Of a stretch of DNA of 64,000 nucleotides, positions 40,544-51,283 are shown piece after piece; positions within the stretch are counted from its first letter, which is position 1, and each line of letters starts with the position of its first letter. Source of the DNA: an uncultured Clostridium sp. Lineage in GTDB: Bacteria > Bacillota > Clostridia > TANB77 > CAG-508. Location: positions 1 through 64,000 of the forward strand of contig CAMNWO010000006.1 of assembly GCA_946565805.1 (NCBI GenBank), given 5' to 3'. The notes beneath the pieces were generated by a model. It ran no database searches. It had not been told where the DNA came from and saw only the letters and a list, made by a program, of their open reading frames with translations. Made by a program: the position numbers and the translations under genes.

Positions 40544-42664
40544 ATGTTTAAAACTTACGAAACAGAATTAGCAGGAAGAAAATTAGTAATCGAAACAGGA
40601 AAAATGGCAGGGTTAGCCAATGGAAGTGTACTAGTACGTTATGGAGATACTTGTGTACTAGTAAATGTAACAGCTTCAAAAGAACCAAGAGAAGGAATTG
40701 ATTTCTTTCCATTATCAGTAGATTTTGAAGAAAAATTATATTCAGTAGGAAAAATACCAGGAGGATTTCTAAAAAGAGAAGGAAAACCAAGCGACAAAGC
40801 AATCTTAACATCAAGAGCAATTGATAGACCATTAAGACCACTATTTCCAAAAGATTTTAGAAACGATGTAGTAGTAGTAGGAACAGTACTTTGTGTAGAA
40901 CAAGATAATTCACCAGAGGTAGCTGCTATGATAGGAGCAGCATCTGCATTAGCTATTTCTGATATTCCATTCAATGGACCAACAGCTGCTGTAAACGTAG
41001 GATTAGTAGACGGGAAAATTGTTATCAATCCAACAGTAGAACAAAGAGAAAACAGCGATTTAACTTTAACAGTTGCAGCAACAGAAAAGAAAATTACTAT
41101 GATTGAAGCGGGAGCAAACGAAGTTCCAGATGACATCATGTTAAAAGCTATCAAAGAAGCACATAAAGAAATTAAGAAAATTTGTAAATTTATCAAAAAA
41201 ATACAAAAAGAAATTGGAAAACCAAAATTTGAATACCAATCATTCGAAGTTGACCACGATGTATATGAATTTGTAGAAAACAGCTTCAAAGAAGAAATGA
41301 AAGAAAAAGTACAAGAAGCAGATAAAGAAACAAGAGACAGAAATATTGATGCGTTAACAAAGAAAATTGAAGAAACTTACACAGAAAAATTTGGAGAAGA
41401 AGCTTTTGAAGAACATAAAAAAGACGTAGGAGAAGCGATTTACAAATTAGAGAAAAAATGTGTAAGAGAAATGATTTATTTCGAACATAAAAGAGTGGAT
41501 GGAAGAAAACTAGACGAAATCAGACCATTATCATGTGAAGTAGGATTACTTCCAAGAACACATGGAAGTGCTTTGTTTACAAGAGGACAAACCCAAGTTC
41601 TATCAATTGCAACACTAGGAATGATAAGCGAAGAACAAGTACTAGATGGAATTGATATGGAAGAATCAAAAAGATATATGCATCATTATAACTTCCCAAG
41701 CTATTCAGTAGGAGAAGCTAGACCAAGTAGAGGACCAGGAAGAAGAGAAGTAGGACATGGAGCTTTAGCAGAAAAAGCATTAGTACCAGTATTACCATCA
41801 AAAGAAGAATTTCCATATGCTATAAGAGTGGTATCAGAAGTATTATCTTCCAATGGATCTACTTCACAAGCAAGTATTTGTGGAAGTACATTAAGTTTAA
41901 TGGATGCAGGAGTACCAATTAAAAGACCAGTTGCTGGTATTTCAACAGGATTAGTAACCAATCCAGATAAAGACGATGACTATGTAATGCTAGTAGACAT
42001 CCAAGGATTAGAAGACTTTTTTGGAGATATGGACTTTAAAGTTGGTGGAACTTCTGAAGGAATCACAGCCATTCAAGTAGATATCAAATGCGATGGTTTA
42101 ACTTATGATATTATCAAAGAAGCATTTGAAAAAACAAGAAAAGCAAGACAACATATTTTAGATGATATTATGGCGCCAGTAATAAGCGAACCAAGACCAG
42201 ATGTATCAAAATATGCACCAAGAATTGTAAGTACACAAATTAAGGTAGATAAAATAAAAGATGTTATTGGACCAGGTGGAAAAGTAATTAATAAAATTAT
42301 TGAAGAAACAGGTGTAAAAATTGATATCGAAGAAGATGGACAAGTATTTATCTATTCAAATGACAACGAAAAAGCAATTCAAGCACTAGAAATGGTAGAA
42401 GACATCGTAAGAGAAGTAGAAGTTGGCGGAATTTACTACGGAGAAGTTACTCGTATCATGAACTTTGGAGCATTCGTTGACTTAGGATGTGGTGGAAAAG
42501 AAGGATTACTACACATTTCTAAAATATCAAAAGAAAGAATTAAAAACATCGAAGATGTACTTCATGTTGGAGATAAAGTTACTGTTAAAGTCATCAACAT
42601 TGATGACCAAGATAGAATCAACTTAAGCATGTTAGATTTTAATGATGGAAAATCAGAAGAATAA
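40544..42664 (+). CDS. pnp: Polyribonucleotide nucleotidyltransferase
   Basis: The 706-residue protein has two RNase PH-like domains. The first opens ELAGRKLVIETGKMAGLANG; the second follows a helical linker and starts VDGRKLDEIRPLSCE. It ends with a KH domain (VIGPGGKVINKIIEETG) and an S1 domain (YYGEVTRIMNFGAFVDL). It degrades RNA phosphorolytically and is a trimer in the cytoplasm. AAAGGAGGAAAAATTT precedes ATG 40544. Full length, no CGG in frame. Confidence 0.98.
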   Translation: MFKTYETELAGRKLVIETGKMAGLANGSVLVRYGDTCVLVNVTASKEPREGIDFFPLSVDFEEKLYSVGKIPGGFLKREGKPSDKAILTSRAIDRPLRPLFPKDFRNDVVVVGTVLCVEQDNSPEVAAMIGAASALAISDIPFNGPTAAVNVGLVDGKIVINPTVEQRENSDLTLTVAATEKKITMIEAGANEVPDDIMLKAIKEAHKEIKKICKFIKKIQKEIGKPKFEYQSFEVDHDVYEFVENSFKEEMKEKVQEADKETRDRNIDALTKKIEETYTEKFGEEAFEEHKKDVGEAIYKLEKKCVREMIYFEHKRVDGRKLDEIRPLSCEVGLLPRTHGSALFTRGQTQVLSIATLGMISEEQVLDGIDMEESKRYMHHYNFPSYSVGEARPSRGPGRREVGHGALAEKALVPVLPSKEEFPYAIRVVSEVLSSNGSTSQASICGSTLSLMDAGVPIKRPVAGISTGLVTNPDKDDDYVMLVDIQGLEDFFGDMDFKVGGTSEGITAIQVDIKCDGLTYDIIKEAFEKTRKARQHILDDIMAPVISEPRPDVSKYAPRIVSTQIKVDKIKDVIGPGGKVINKIIEETGVKIDIEEDGQVFIYSNDNEKAIQALEMVEDIVREVEVGGIYYGEVTRIMNFGAFVDLGCGGKEGLLHISKISKERIKNIEDVLHVGDKVTVKVINIDDQDRINLSMLDFNDGKSEE

Positions 42665-42668
42665 AGAT

Positions 42669-42707
42669 AAAGAGGGAATCCTATTTTATAATAAGGTTCC
42701 CTCTTTG
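42669..42707. terminator. Bidirectional terminator after pnp
   Basis: AAAGAGGGAATCC/ GGTTCCCTCTTT stem, T-rich on both strands, between convergent genes. Confidence 0.8.
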
Positions 42708-42719
42708 TATTAGAAACAT

Positions 42720-42935
42720 TTAAGACTTTTGTTTTATGATATGGTCAATTTCCTCTAAAAAAGGTAAGATCCCACGTGCTGTTAAGAAAATCCCGATAGA
42801 AAGGAGTACTACTACGATAATAGTGAAAGATGGAAGAATACCCGCTAAGTACATAAGAAGTATTCCTGCATCCACGCTTATTAACATAGATAATCCGATA
42901 GCTATCAAAATGTTGTAACGTTTTAAATATTTCAT
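42720..42935 (-). CDS. Small two-helix membrane protein
   Basis: From ATG 42935 (AAAGGAGGATATATTT upstream) the protein has 71 residues: a basic start (MKYLKRYN), two hydrophobic segments (about 9-30 and 34-54) and an amphipathic charged tail. No family is recognised. Another minus-strand cassette with its own promoter and a shared terminator. Its three Gly codons written ATC GGN or GCG GGT show no in-frame CGG. Confidence 0.65.
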   Translation of the reverse strand: MKYLKRYNILIAIGLSMLISVDAGILLMYLAGILPSFTIIVVVLLSIGIFLTARGILPFLEEIDHIIKQKS

Positions 42936-43017
42936 AAATATATCCTCCTTTATATTAATAAAGAAACAGTTCCTCCTGTGGAAGCGAGGATTAATAGTTA
43001 CCATTGTGTATTGCTTT

Positions 43018-43046
43018 AGTATACTATATTTTACATAAAAAGTCAA
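43018..43046 (-). promoter_or_regulatory. Promoter of the small membrane protein gene
   Basis: Minus strand TTGACT (43046-43041), spacer TTTTATGTAAAATATAG, TATACT (43023-43018). Same spacer motif as at 6598, 14772 and 18837. Confidence 0.75.
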
Positions 43047-43071
43047 ATTAGATTGGCTGAATTTAGAACTA

Positions 43072-43104
43072 CGATGTTTTTTGGCCCTGTCCCCAAAAAC
43101 ATCG
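43072..43104 (+). repeat. Family B hairpin, single copy
   Basis: CGATGTTTTTTGGCCCTGTCCCCAAAAACATCG: the ends are complementary over about 10 bases, and it is a variant of the repeats flanking fabD. Confidence 0.8.
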
Positions 43105-43163
43105 CAAAAATCATGGTTGCTATTTCAAAGCAAATCATATATAATAGAAGAGGAGGTACAAGA

Positions 43164-44512
43164 ATGGAACAAACGAGAAAAAAGAATAAAATTAGCCATT
43201 TTTTAAGTTTAGCATTTTTACTTATTGTATTATATTTTGCTTATCAGTATTATCAAATTAACAACTTTAATGATTTTATAAGAAGTGAAACAAATTTGAA
43301 TACCTCTCAATTTACAAGAGATAAGGAAATAAAATATGGAAATCAAAGAAGTTATAAAATAGAAAATCCAGACTATAATGATGCGATGTTTTATAAAAAA
43401 GTACAAGTGAAGAAAAATCAGCCATATAAGGTAACTTGTATGGTAAAGACCGATAATGTGCAAGCAAAAGAAGAAATATCAGGATTAGGAGCACAAATAT
43501 CCATAGAAGGAACGACAGAAAGGTCAGTTGCTGTTAGTGGAACACACGACTGGCAAAAAATAGAACTGATATTTAACAGTAAAGATAGAGAACAAGTAAA
43601 CCTTGGATTTCGATTAGGAGGATATTTGGGGGATGTAAAAGGAGATGCATGGTTTTCGAATTTTACAATAGAAGAAGGAATACAAGAACAAAACAACAGC
43701 TGGAAATTTGCATGTTTTATCTTTCGAACCACAGATGTGATGATTAATCAAAAACAAGTAAAATTGCAAGTGACACGGAAATGATGTGACAGATATTACC
43801 AATACCATTCATTTATTTGAAACATCTTGTAATACATTATCAAAGGGAAAAATGACAGCAGATAGTGACATCTATGAGATTAGTACACCATTATCAAAAT
43901 TATCTTATGATAATGAATTTGGGTATTATGTGGCAGCAGAAGATATTGAAGAACAAATAAAAGATATTGTAGCTACACATGACTATGACCATATTTTTGC
44001 AATTGTAAGACTTCGGAGATGAAAAACATGAAAATGATATTGAGGTAAATGATTGGATAGGACTAGGTTCTATGGATTATTATGGAATTGGATTTTCTAA
44101 TATTCGTTTACCAAATGACTCAAAAAGTTATATTTATAAATATGACAGGAGAATTAATACCTTTCCAGAAGAAGTATTTTTACATGAGTTTTTGCATTCA
44201 TTGGAAAGAAATGCAAAAGAATATGGCTATGAAAGACCAGAATTGCATGATTATGAAAAATATGGATATAAAAATGAACAATTAGCAGGCCAGAAAAAAT
44301 GGTATACCGATTATATGAATAAAAATATTAGTACTACAGCTGGAAAAATAGGATTACCACCAGAAATTTATACACTAAAACCAGCCAAGAATAGTAATTT
44401 TGAATACTCTTATCAAATGCAAGAGGTATTTAAACAACCAGAAAATTTAATAGAAGAAATAAGAGAAATAGGAAACAATTTAATGAATAAAGTAAAAGGA
44501 TTAGGGGAGTAA
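43164..44512 (+). CDS. Membrane-anchored putative zinc metallopeptidase, with two +1 skip sites
   Basis: Skipping C at 43776 and 44014 yields 448 residues from ATG 43164 (AGAGGAGGTACAAGA upstream). An N-terminal signal anchor (about 12-30) is followed by a beta-sandwich-like region resembling carbohydrate-binding modules ([16 protein letters not shown] ... [12 protein letters not shown]). The C-terminal half contains HEFLH (340-344), the HExxH zinc-protease signature, with a nearby Glu. I know no named family with this combination. The protein is likely extracellular and may act on the cell wall or a matrix protein. The three separate frames encode consecutive parts with no overlap, so one protein is the natural reading. 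Confidence 0.75.
43776..43779 (+). other. CGG +1 skip site 1 in the metallopeptidase (ACA c GGA)
   Basis: Omission of C43776 joins ...KLQVT to Gly-Asn-Asp-Val-Thr-Asp-Ile. Unskipped, the frame stops two codons later. Confidence 0.8.
44014..44017 (+). other. CGG +1 skip site 2 in the metallopeptidase (CTT c GGA)
   Basis: Omission of C44014 joins ...AIVRL to Gly-Asp-Glu-Lys-His, in frame with the HEFLH half. Unskipped, TGA follows two codons later. Confidence 0.82.
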
Positions 44513-44513
44513 A

Positions 44514-45540
44514 ATGAAAGTATCAGATTTTAATTATGAACTACCAGAAGAACTAATTGCACAAACACCAATTGAAAAAAGAGATACCTCAAGATTAATG
44601 GTGTTAAATAGAGAAAAGCAAACAATAGAGCATAAAGTGTTTAAAGATATTATAGACTATTTAAAACCAGGAGATGTTTTGGTTAGAAACAATACAAAAG
44701 TATTACCTGCACGATTATATGGGAAAAAAGAAACAGGAGCCAATGTTGAATTTTTATTATTAAATAATATAGAAGGAGATATCTGGGAATGTATTGTAAG
44801 ACCAGGAAATAAGCTTCATGTGGGAACAAAAGTGGTTTTTGGAGAAGGAATGTTAAAAGCACAAGTATTAGAAATAATGCCAGGTGGAACCAGAAAAGTA
44901 GAATTTGAGTACGAAGGAATTTTCAACGAAATTTTGGACCGAATTGGATTAATGCCACTACCACCTTATATTCATGAAGAATTAAAGCAAAAAGATAGAT
45001 ATCAAACTGTATATGCGAAATATGATGGTTCTGCTGCAGCACCAACAGCAGGATTACATTTTACAGAAGACTTATTAGAAAAATTACAAGAAAAAGGTAT
45101 TATCATTGCCAATGTAACCTTACATGTAGGGATTGGAACTTTTAGACCAGTTAAAGAAGAAACCGTAGAAGCTCATCAAATGCATTCTGAACATTACTAT
45201 ATCAAGCAAGAAGATGTAGACAAAATAAATACAGCTAAGAAAAATGGAAAAAGAGTTATCGCAGTGGGAACTACTTCATGTAGAGTATTAGAAACGATTG
45301 CAAATGAAGAGGGAATGGTAAAAGCAACAGAACGGAGATACACAAATATTTATCTATCCAGGCTATCAATTTAAAATATTAGATGGACTAATTACCAATT
45401 TCCACTTACCACAATCAACATTACTAATGTTAGTATCAGCTTTAGCGGGTAAGGATTATATTATGAATGCATACGAAGAAGCAGTAAGAGAAAAATATCG
45501 TTTCTTTAGCTTTGGAGATGCTATGTTTATTGTTGGCTAG
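44514..45540 (+). CDS. queA: S-adenosylmethionine:tRNA ribosyltransferase-isomerase QueA, with a +1 skip site
   Basis: Skipping C45333 gives 341 residues, the normal length. The first part has [23 protein letters not shown] and the GLHFTEDLL and [11 protein letters not shown] blocks; after the site come [19 protein letters not shown] and [12 protein letters not shown], which are essential conserved parts of QueA. It makes epoxyqueuosine on tRNA. Unskipped translation would lose the last 65 residues. The ATG follows TTAGGGGAGTAAA, overlapping the end of the previous gene. Tgt is next. Confidence 0.96.
45333..45336 (+). other. CGG +1 skip site in queA (GAA c GGA)
   Basis: Codon 274; omission of C45333 gives Thr-Glu-Gly-Asp-Thr-Gln-Ile-Phe. 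Confidence 0.93.
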
Positions 45541-45601
45541 TTCTGGGACAGGCACAGAACTAACCAAAATGTCTACCTTTGTGCCTGTCCCAGAACTAGC
45601 C
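45535..45601. repeat. Family C inverted repeat with 21-bp perfect arms
   Basis: GGCTAGTTCTGGGACAGGCAC (45535-45555) and its exact complement (45581-45601). The left arm includes the last Gly codon and the TAG of queA. Confidence 0.9.
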
Positions 45602-45611
45602 AAAAACTTAA

Positions 45612-46757
<1,146 letters not shown>

Positions 46758-46772
46758 ATGGAGGTATATACG

Positions 46773-48359
46773 ATGAATTTAATTGAAGAAAGTTTCCAAA
46801 ATAAAGAAGAGAAAAAGAAAAAAAGAACGACTAGAATTATATTAGTTGCTATGATTTTAGTTTTTATGACTATTATAGCGATTGTTACTTATTTAATGTA
46901 TGCTAAAAGTAAAGTTATGACTTTAACAATTGATGGACAAGCCAATGAAAAATTAAAAAATCTATTGGTGATTGAAAGTGATGGAACAATTTATGCACCA
47001 ATCAAAGAAGTAGCACAATATTTTGGTTATGATAGTTTCAACGGAGAGTATAGTGAAAAATCAGAACAGCAAAGTAAATGCTATGTACAAAATGAAAATG
47101 AAATAGCCAACTTTGAATTAGGACAAAATAAAATATATAAATTAGACTTAACAGAAAATAATGCAGATTATGAATATTCCTATATAAAAAATCCAGTTAA
47201 GGCAATTAATGGGGTATTATATACTTCAGCAGAAGGACTTCAAAAAGCATTTAACATCAGTTTTGATTATGATCAAGATAAAAATAGGATAACTATTTTT
47301 ACATTGCCATATCTATATCAATATTATGCAAGTCAAGTATTAGACTATGGATATGTGGAACTAAATAATGTATTTGCTAACCAAAAAGCAATTTTAAAAA
47401 ATCAATTAATTGTCTTAAAAGATAAAGATAAAAAGCAAATGGGTGTAATAGGAGTAGATGGAAAAGCCATATTAGAACCAAAATATGATAACATTACTTT
47501 TTTACCAAATATAGGAGATTTCTTAGTAGAAAACAATAGCAAAGTTGGAATTTTATCAGCTTCAGGAGAAACAAAGGTACAAATTATGTATGATAGTATT
47601 GAATTAATGGATAGTGATGCAGGTTTATATGTAGCCAAAAAAGACAATAAATATGGTGTAATTGACATTAGAGGAAACATTAAAATTTATATTGAAAATG
47701 ATGAAATTGGAGTAGACATTTCTAAGTTTGCAAAAAATGGTATCAAAAATAAATATATTTTAGTAGACAATTTAATTCCTGTTAGAAAAGACAAATATTG
47801 GGGATTATATGACAAAAATGGAAATCAAGTAGCAGAATTTAAATATGATAGTTTAGGTTATGTTGTTTCTAACAATAAAGATGCTATGAATTTACTAGTA
47901 ATTCCTAATTACAAAGTATTAGTAGCATGTAAGGATAAGAAGTATACGCTAATCAATGCGTCTGGTTCAGAATTATTTGCAACAGTAGCAGATGATATTT
48001 ATATGACAATTAGTGGGGGCGAAAAACATTATTACATTACGATTAATGATCAAAAAATAGATGCAGAGCAATGGATGGATGCAAATGGAATTACGGCTTC
48101 TTCAGCTGGGACTAATAAAAATCAAAACCAAAACCAAAACGAAAAACCAAATAATGATTCAAATTCACAAAACGAGGATAATAATGACGAGGATAATGAC
48201 AATCAAGAACAAAATGATAATGATGAAAATAGTGATAATAATAGTAATGAAGACGATGAAAATTATGACGATGAAAACTATGATGACGAAAATTATGGGG
48301 ATGAAGATTTTGACGATGAAGATGATGACGAAAGTTATGATGATGACATGGGAGCATAA
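46773..48359 (+). CDS. Membrane-anchored stalk-domain/WG-repeat protein with acidic tail
   Basis: From ATG 46773 (GGAGGTATATACG upstream) the protein has 528 residues. A basic start precedes one membrane segment (about 24-46). Next comes a copper-amine-oxidase-N-like stalk domain (IYAPIKEVAQYFGY...AIEN/AINGVLYTSAEGLQKAF), then several WG-type repeats (KQMGVIGVDGKAILEPKYDN, NKYGVIDIRGN, KYWGLYDKNGNQVAEFKYD). The last 75 residues are almost only Asn, Asp, Glu, Gln and Tyr. It is likely an extracellular binding protein whose acidic tail could bind calcium or the wall. Ligand unknown. Confidence 0.75.
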   Translation: MNLIEESFQNKEEKKKKRTTRIILVAMILVFMTIIAIVTYLMYAKSKVMTLTIDGQANEKLKNLLVIESDGTIYAPIKEVAQYFGYDSFNGEYSEKSEQQSKCYVQNENEIANFELGQNKIYKLDLTENNADYEYSYIKNPVKAINGVLYTSAEGLQKAFNISFDYDQDKNRITIFTLPYLYQYYASQVLDYGYVELNNVFANQKAILKNQLIVLKDKDKKQMGVIGVDGKAILEPKYDNITFLPNIGDFLVENNSKVGILSASGETKVQIMYDSIELMDSDAGLYVAKKDNKYGVIDIRGNIKIYIENDEIGVDISKFAKNGIKNKYILVDNLIPVRKDKYWGLYDKNGNQVAEFKYDSLGYVVSNNKDAMNLLVIPNYKVLVACKDKKYTLINASGSELFATVADDIYMTISGGEKHYYITINDQKIDAEQWMDANGITASSAGTNKNQNQNQNEKPNNDSNSQNEDNNDEDNDNQEQNDNDENSDNNSNEDDENYDDENYDDENYGDEDFDDEDDDESYDDDMGA

Positions 48360-48369
48360 AACAAAAGAA

Positions 48370-48401
48370 AGATTTAAGAAGAAATTCTTAAGTCTTTTTT
48401 T
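48370..48401 (+). terminator. Terminator
   Basis: AGATTTAAGAA/TTCTTAAGTCT stem with seven T. Confidence 0.88.
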
Positions 48402-48475
48402 ATCATACATCAAACTTTAATCAAGCTCTATTATTTTTATAATTGACAAAAAATAAAAAAAATTCCTTAAAAGCA

Positions 48476-48504
48476 TTTACATTTTTTTGAAAGTTGTATA
48501 CAAT
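48476..48504 (+). promoter_or_regulatory. Promoter of the glycosyltransferase gene
   Basis: TTTACA (48476-48481), 17 bases, TACAAT (48499-48504). Confidence 0.7.
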
Positions 48505-48578
48505 AGATTAAAATGAAGAAAAATGTCAAAAAATGAGAAAAACAAAAGAAAATAAGAAATAAGAAAGGAAGTACATCC

Positions 48579-49871
48579 ATGAAGATTCTAATGTTAACAT
48601 GGGAATATCCACCAAGAGTAGTAGGAGGAATAGCAAGAGTTGTCTATGATTTATCAAGAACTTTATTGAAAGATGGTCATGAAGTAACAGTTGTAACCTA
48701 TCGAGATGGGGAAGCCCCTTATTTTGAGGATGACAAAGGAGTAAAAGTATATCGAGTAGATAACTATATGATAAACCCTAATAATTTCATTGATTGGGTA
48801 ATGCAAATGAATTTCAATATGTTAGCAAAAGCAAATGAAATTATTGCAGAACAAGGAACCTTTGATGTTATCCATGCACATGATTGGTTAGTAGCCTATT
48901 CAGCTAAAACATTAAAAAATTCTTATAACATACCAATCGTATCTACTATTCATGCAACAGAAGCAGGAAGGAATAGTGGGATTCATGACGAGCAACAAAG
49001 ATATATTAATGACACAGAATGGATGTTAACCTATGAATCAGCAGAAGTAATTGTCAATAGCAATTATATGAAGAGTGAATTACAAAGACTATTTGGATTA
49101 CCTTATGAAAAAATTAATGTAGTGCCAAATGGTGTCAATATGAATTTATTTAATGGAATAGAAAGAGACTATAACTTTAGAAGAAGATATGCCATGGACA
49201 ATGAAAAGATAATTTTATTTATGGGAAGACTGGTATATGAAAAAGGAATACAACACTTAATTTCAGCTATGCCAAAAATATTAGAAGGATATCATGATAC
49301 TAAACTAGTTATTTGCGGAAAAGGTGGAATGTTAGACGAATTAAAACAACAAGTAAATGCCATGGGAATTGGGAATAAAGTATACTTTGCGGGATATATG
49401 GGAGGAAAAGATGTACAAAAAATGTATAAATCAGCTGATATATCAGTATTTCCAAGTACTTATGAACCATTTGGGATTGTAGCGCTAGAAGCAATGCTAT
49501 CTGAAAATCCAGTAGTTGTATCAGACATTGGAGGACTAAATGAAATTGTAGAACATAGAGTGAATGGAATGAAAGCCTATTGTGGAAATGCGAATTCGTT
49601 AGCAGACTCTATCTTAGAATTATTATACGATCAAAAACTTTGTAGCGAAGTGACTAAAAAAGCAAAAAACAAAGTAAGAAACCAATACAATTGGAGTAAA
49701 ATAGCACAAGATACCCATTTTACTTATCAAAAAGCAATCTGTCAATCTATGGCAGAAAAACAAAAACGTGAATTGGAACAAGAAAGAGCAAGAAAAACCA
49801 AAAAAGCAAAAAATACAGAAAACGAAATTACGAACCTACTTAGTTTCAAAAAACGTCAAGCCTATGCTTAA
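48579..49871 (+). CDS. GT4 family glycosyltransferase (glycogen/maltoside synthase-like)
   Basis: The 430-residue GT-B enzyme starts MKILMLTWEYPPRVVGGIA, typical of starch/glycogen-synthase-like GT4 proteins. It has VIHAHDWLVAYSAK, MGRLVYEKGIQ, FPSTYEPFGIVALEAM (the EPFGxxxLE motif) and a basic C-terminal helix. Such enzymes transfer sugars from nucleotide sugars to alpha-glucan or lipid acceptors; the acceptor is unknown. It has its own promoter and stands alone. GAAAGGAAGTACATCC precedes the ATG. Confidence 0.88.
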   Translation: MKILMLTWEYPPRVVGGIARVVYDLSRTLLKDGHEVTVVTYRDGEAPYFEDDKGVKVYRVDNYMINPNNFIDWVMQMNFNMLAKANEIIAEQGTFDVIHAHDWLVAYSAKTLKNSYNIPIVSTIHATEAGRNSGIHDEQQRYINDTEWMLTYESAEVIVNSNYMKSELQRLFGLPYEKINVVPNGVNMNLFNGIERDYNFRRRYAMDNEKIILFMGRLVYEKGIQHLISAMPKILEGYHDTKLVICGKGGMLDELKQQVNAMGIGNKVYFAGYMGGKDVQKMYKSADISVFPSTYEPFGIVALEAMLSENPVVVSDIGGLNEIVEHRVNGMKAYCGNANSLADSILELLYDQKLCSEVTKKAKNKVRNQYNWSKIAQDTHFTYQKAICQSMAEKQKRELEQERARKTKKAKNTENEITNLLSFKKRQAYA

Positions 49872-49873
49872 AA

Positions 49874-49908
49874 TGAGACAGTGGGGACAGATCTAAACTG
49901 TCTCAAAT
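49874..49908 (+). repeat. Family A short hairpin
   Basis: TGAGACAGT...ACTGTCTCA around GGGGACAGATCTAA, right after the glycosyltransferase stop. Confidence 0.82.
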
Positions 49909-49936
49909 TATAACAAAAAATTGAAAAAATTAATGG

Positions 49937-49970
49937 ACTCGTATATAATATAAATATTATATACGAGTTT
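49937..49970 (+). terminator. Terminator before era
   Basis: ACTCGTATATAAT/ATTATATACGAGT perfect stem followed by TTTAAAA. Confidence 0.75.
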
Positions 49971-50063
49971 TAAAATACATTTTAAAAATAAAATAAAAAA
50001 ATTTTCAAATTCTACAAATTTAGCAAAAAAATAGTGTATAATAAGAAAAGAGGAGCAAAAAAT

Positions 50064-50979
50064 ATGGAAAAAGAAAAAATAGAATTTAAATCAGGATTTG
50101 TAACTTTGATAGGAAGAACCAATGTAGGAAAATCAACGTTACTGAATTTGTTAGTAGGTGAAAAGGTAGCTGCAATTGCCAATAAAGTGCAAACTACAAG
50201 AACAGCAATCAAAGGAATTGTAAATAGAAAGAATAGTCAAATTATTTTTACAGATACACCAGGTATTCACAAGCCTAAAACTAAGTTAAATGAAACGATG
50301 GTAGAAACATCTTTTTCAAGTTTACCAGATAGTGATGTGATTTTGTTTTTAATTGAAGCGACCAGTACAGATATTGGCAGAGGCGATAGTATTATTTTAG
50401 AAAAAATAAAAGAAGCGAAAAGAAAGACAATTCTAATTATCAATAAAATTGATTTAGTGAAAAGAGAAACACTGCTGAATTTAATTGATACCTATAGCAA
50501 AGAATATAACTTTGAAGCAGTGATACCAATTTCGGCAACAAATACTAAGTATAAAGAAATTATTTTAGATGAGATTGAGAAGAACTTAAAACCTGGTCCT
50601 GCATATTATGATATAGAAGAGTATACAGACCAAACATTAAGACAGTTAGCAGAAGAAACTATCCGTGAAAAAGCTTTGAAGTTATTGCAAGATGAAGTGC
50701 CACATGGGATTTATATAGAAGTAGAAAAAATGAAAGAAAGAAAAAATAAACAAAAAGAAGAAATCTATGATATAGAAGCTACTATTTATTGCCTAAGAGA
50801 ATCACACAAAGGAATTATCATACGGAAAAAATGGAGAAATGTTAAAAAGAATTGGAAGAGCAGCTAGAATTGATATGGAAGAGAACTTTGGCGTGAAAGT
50901 AAATCTAAAAACTTGGGTAAAAGTCAAAGAAGATTGGCAATCCAATGACTCTATTGTAAATAAATTTAAATTAAAATAG
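50064..50979 (+). CDS. era: GTPase Era, with a +1 skip site in the KH domain
   Basis: Skipping C50823 gives 304 residues, the normal length. The GTPase part has GRTNVGKST (G1), DTPGIHKPK (G3) and NKIDLVKRE (G4). The KH domain reads ESHKGIIIGKNGEMLKRIGR, where the skip lies exactly before the first Gly of the RNA-binding GxxG loop. Era binds the 3' end of 16S rRNA and is needed for small-subunit assembly. Unskipped protein would lack a working KH loop and the last 52 residues. GAGGAGCAAAAAAT precedes ATG 50064. Confidence 0.96.
50823..50826 (+). other. CGG +1 skip site in era (ATA c GGA)
   Basis: Codon 254; omission of C50823 restores Ile-Gly-Lys-Asn-Gly, the invariant KH loop. Confidence 0.94.
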
Positions 50980-51014
50980 AATGGTTAAAGTGTGCCTGTC
51001 CCAATTTGACCATT
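50980..51014 (+). repeat. Family C-like hairpin between era and yqzL
   Basis: AATGGTTAAA and TTTGACCATT flank GTGTGCCTGTCCCAA; the core is shared with 3583 and 45535. Confidence 0.6.
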
Positions 51015-51101
51015 AGCCACAAAAATGTATAAAAAGTGGAAAAAAAGCAAAAGATAAAATTAAAGGTAAAACTTTAAAAAAGGATTGAGGAAGTGAAGCA
51101 T

Positions 51102-51260
51102 ATGATTAAGAAAATTGCATGGGAAACCTTTAAAAATACAGGAAATATTAATACATTTATGGAATTAAAACAAATTGAAGAAATTGAAAAGGGGATTGAG
51201 GGGAACCCTTTAAGTGTCTCAAAAGAAGAATGGGAGGATATTTCTTCAAAAGAGAAATAA
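51102..51260 (+). CDS. yqzL: YqzL family small protein
   Basis: The 52-residue protein begins MIKKIAWETFKNTGNINTFMELKQIEE, matching the YqzL pattern (aromatic start, F-x-x-TGxI-x-x-[FY]). The gene sits between era and recO exactly as yqzL does in Bacillus. Its role is unknown. The C-terminal half (about residue 32 on, EGNPLSVSKEEW) is encoded partly by a family A-like remnant (GAGGGGAACCC...GTGTCTC), so the protein is somewhat extended. GAGGAAGTGAAGCAT precedes the ATG. Confidence 0.75.
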   Translation: MIKKIAWETFKNTGNINTFMELKQIEEIEKGIEGNPLSVSKEEWEDISSKEK

Positions 51261-51283
51261 TTGAAGTAAAAAGGATAGCAAAA

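Noticed and set aside
48061..48420. Methionine-rich ORF overlapping the acidic tail of the WG-repeat protein, and its antisense His-rich partners
   Set aside because: Shadows of a low-complexity GAT/GAA/AAT repeat; no ribosome binding site and no independent codon pattern.
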